DNA of 64,000 nt from JAWQFO01 sp033436665 (GTDB lineage: Bacteria; Pseudomonadota; Alphaproteobacteria; Rhodobacterales; Rhodobacteraceae), in contig NZ_JAWQFO010000001.1 of assembly GCF_033436665.1 (NCBI RefSeq), forward strand, positions 310,001-374,000, given 5' to 3'. The text below holds more notes on this DNA, generated by a model, which did no database searches, was not told where the DNA came from, and saw only the letters and a program-made list of their open reading frames with translations. Position 1 is the first letter of the stretch. The letters are not shown here.

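Noticed and set aside
63895..63897. GTG at 63897 as the start of the giant gene
   Set aside because: The upstream codons to the window edge are all sense and continue the same repeat style (VNSSIYASGAIVIDS), so this is an internal valine.
21484..64000. Prophage or transposon origin of the giant-protein locus
   Set aside because: I saw no integrase, transposase, terminal inverted repeats or attachment site in or next to the locus, and base composition matches the flanks. Horizontal transfer cannot be excluded but is not shown.

Overview
The window is a high-GC, gene-dense bacterial chromosome segment. Several features point to a marine-type alphaproteobacterium, most likely of the Rhodobacterales/Roseobacter group, although no rRNA is present to confirm this. 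They are a PutR-type Lrp regulator divergent from a PutA without a DNA-binding domain, a GAAC-N7-GAAC LexA box in front of an ImuA-like gene, a SapC/tryptophan-halogenase pair, and frequent 4-nt GTGA start/stop overlaps.

Left part (1-19.1 kb): ordinary chromosomal genes. In order these are the 3' end of a GlxA/AraC regulator, an aldo/keto reductase, an SOS-box-controlled ImuA-like protein, a YceI protein, an MFS transporter, metG, a large PAS/HAMP chemoreceptor with a CheR-type C-terminal tether, tRNA-Leu(UAA), a periplasmic TPR protein, putR<>putA, a rhomboid protease, suhB, a PhyH-type dioxygenase coupled to a TauE exporter, dusA and a second rhomboid.

Right part (19.2-64 kb): this part appears to be devoted to one very large exported protein, with everything on the minus strand. 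The protein-coding frame is open from position 64000 down to a stop at 31486, giving at least 10,837 residues with the start beyond the window edge. From N to C the visible protein has about 380-440-residue super-repeats, a long Ala/Val/Asp/Thr-rich solenoid-like region, Asp-rich and Calx-beta-like repeats, a block of about 3 kb of RTX-type Gly/Asp repeats, two LamG-like modules and a metzincin zinc motif (HEFAHILGREH) about 170 residues before the C-terminus.

Directly downstream is a tightly packed operon. It encodes a DUF3467 protein, a GAF-TM-HlyD fusion, a PqqD-like/M50 protease/HlyD fusion, a shortened SecA-like ATPase, a periplasmic adaptor, two unrecognised proteins that may be paralogues, and a radical SAM enzyme. 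SapC, a flavin-dependent tryptophan halogenase and a rhomboid follow. From the DUF3467 gene to the radical SAM gene no gap exceeds 7 nt, and there are three start/stop overlaps.

Working interpretation (inference): the operon is a dedicated export, processing and possibly modification system for the megadalton surface protein. It uses a SecA-like motor, a membrane M50/HlyD hybrid and HlyD adaptors, and the window contains no type 1 ABC exporter or outer-membrane channel. This is the candidate undescribed system of the window.
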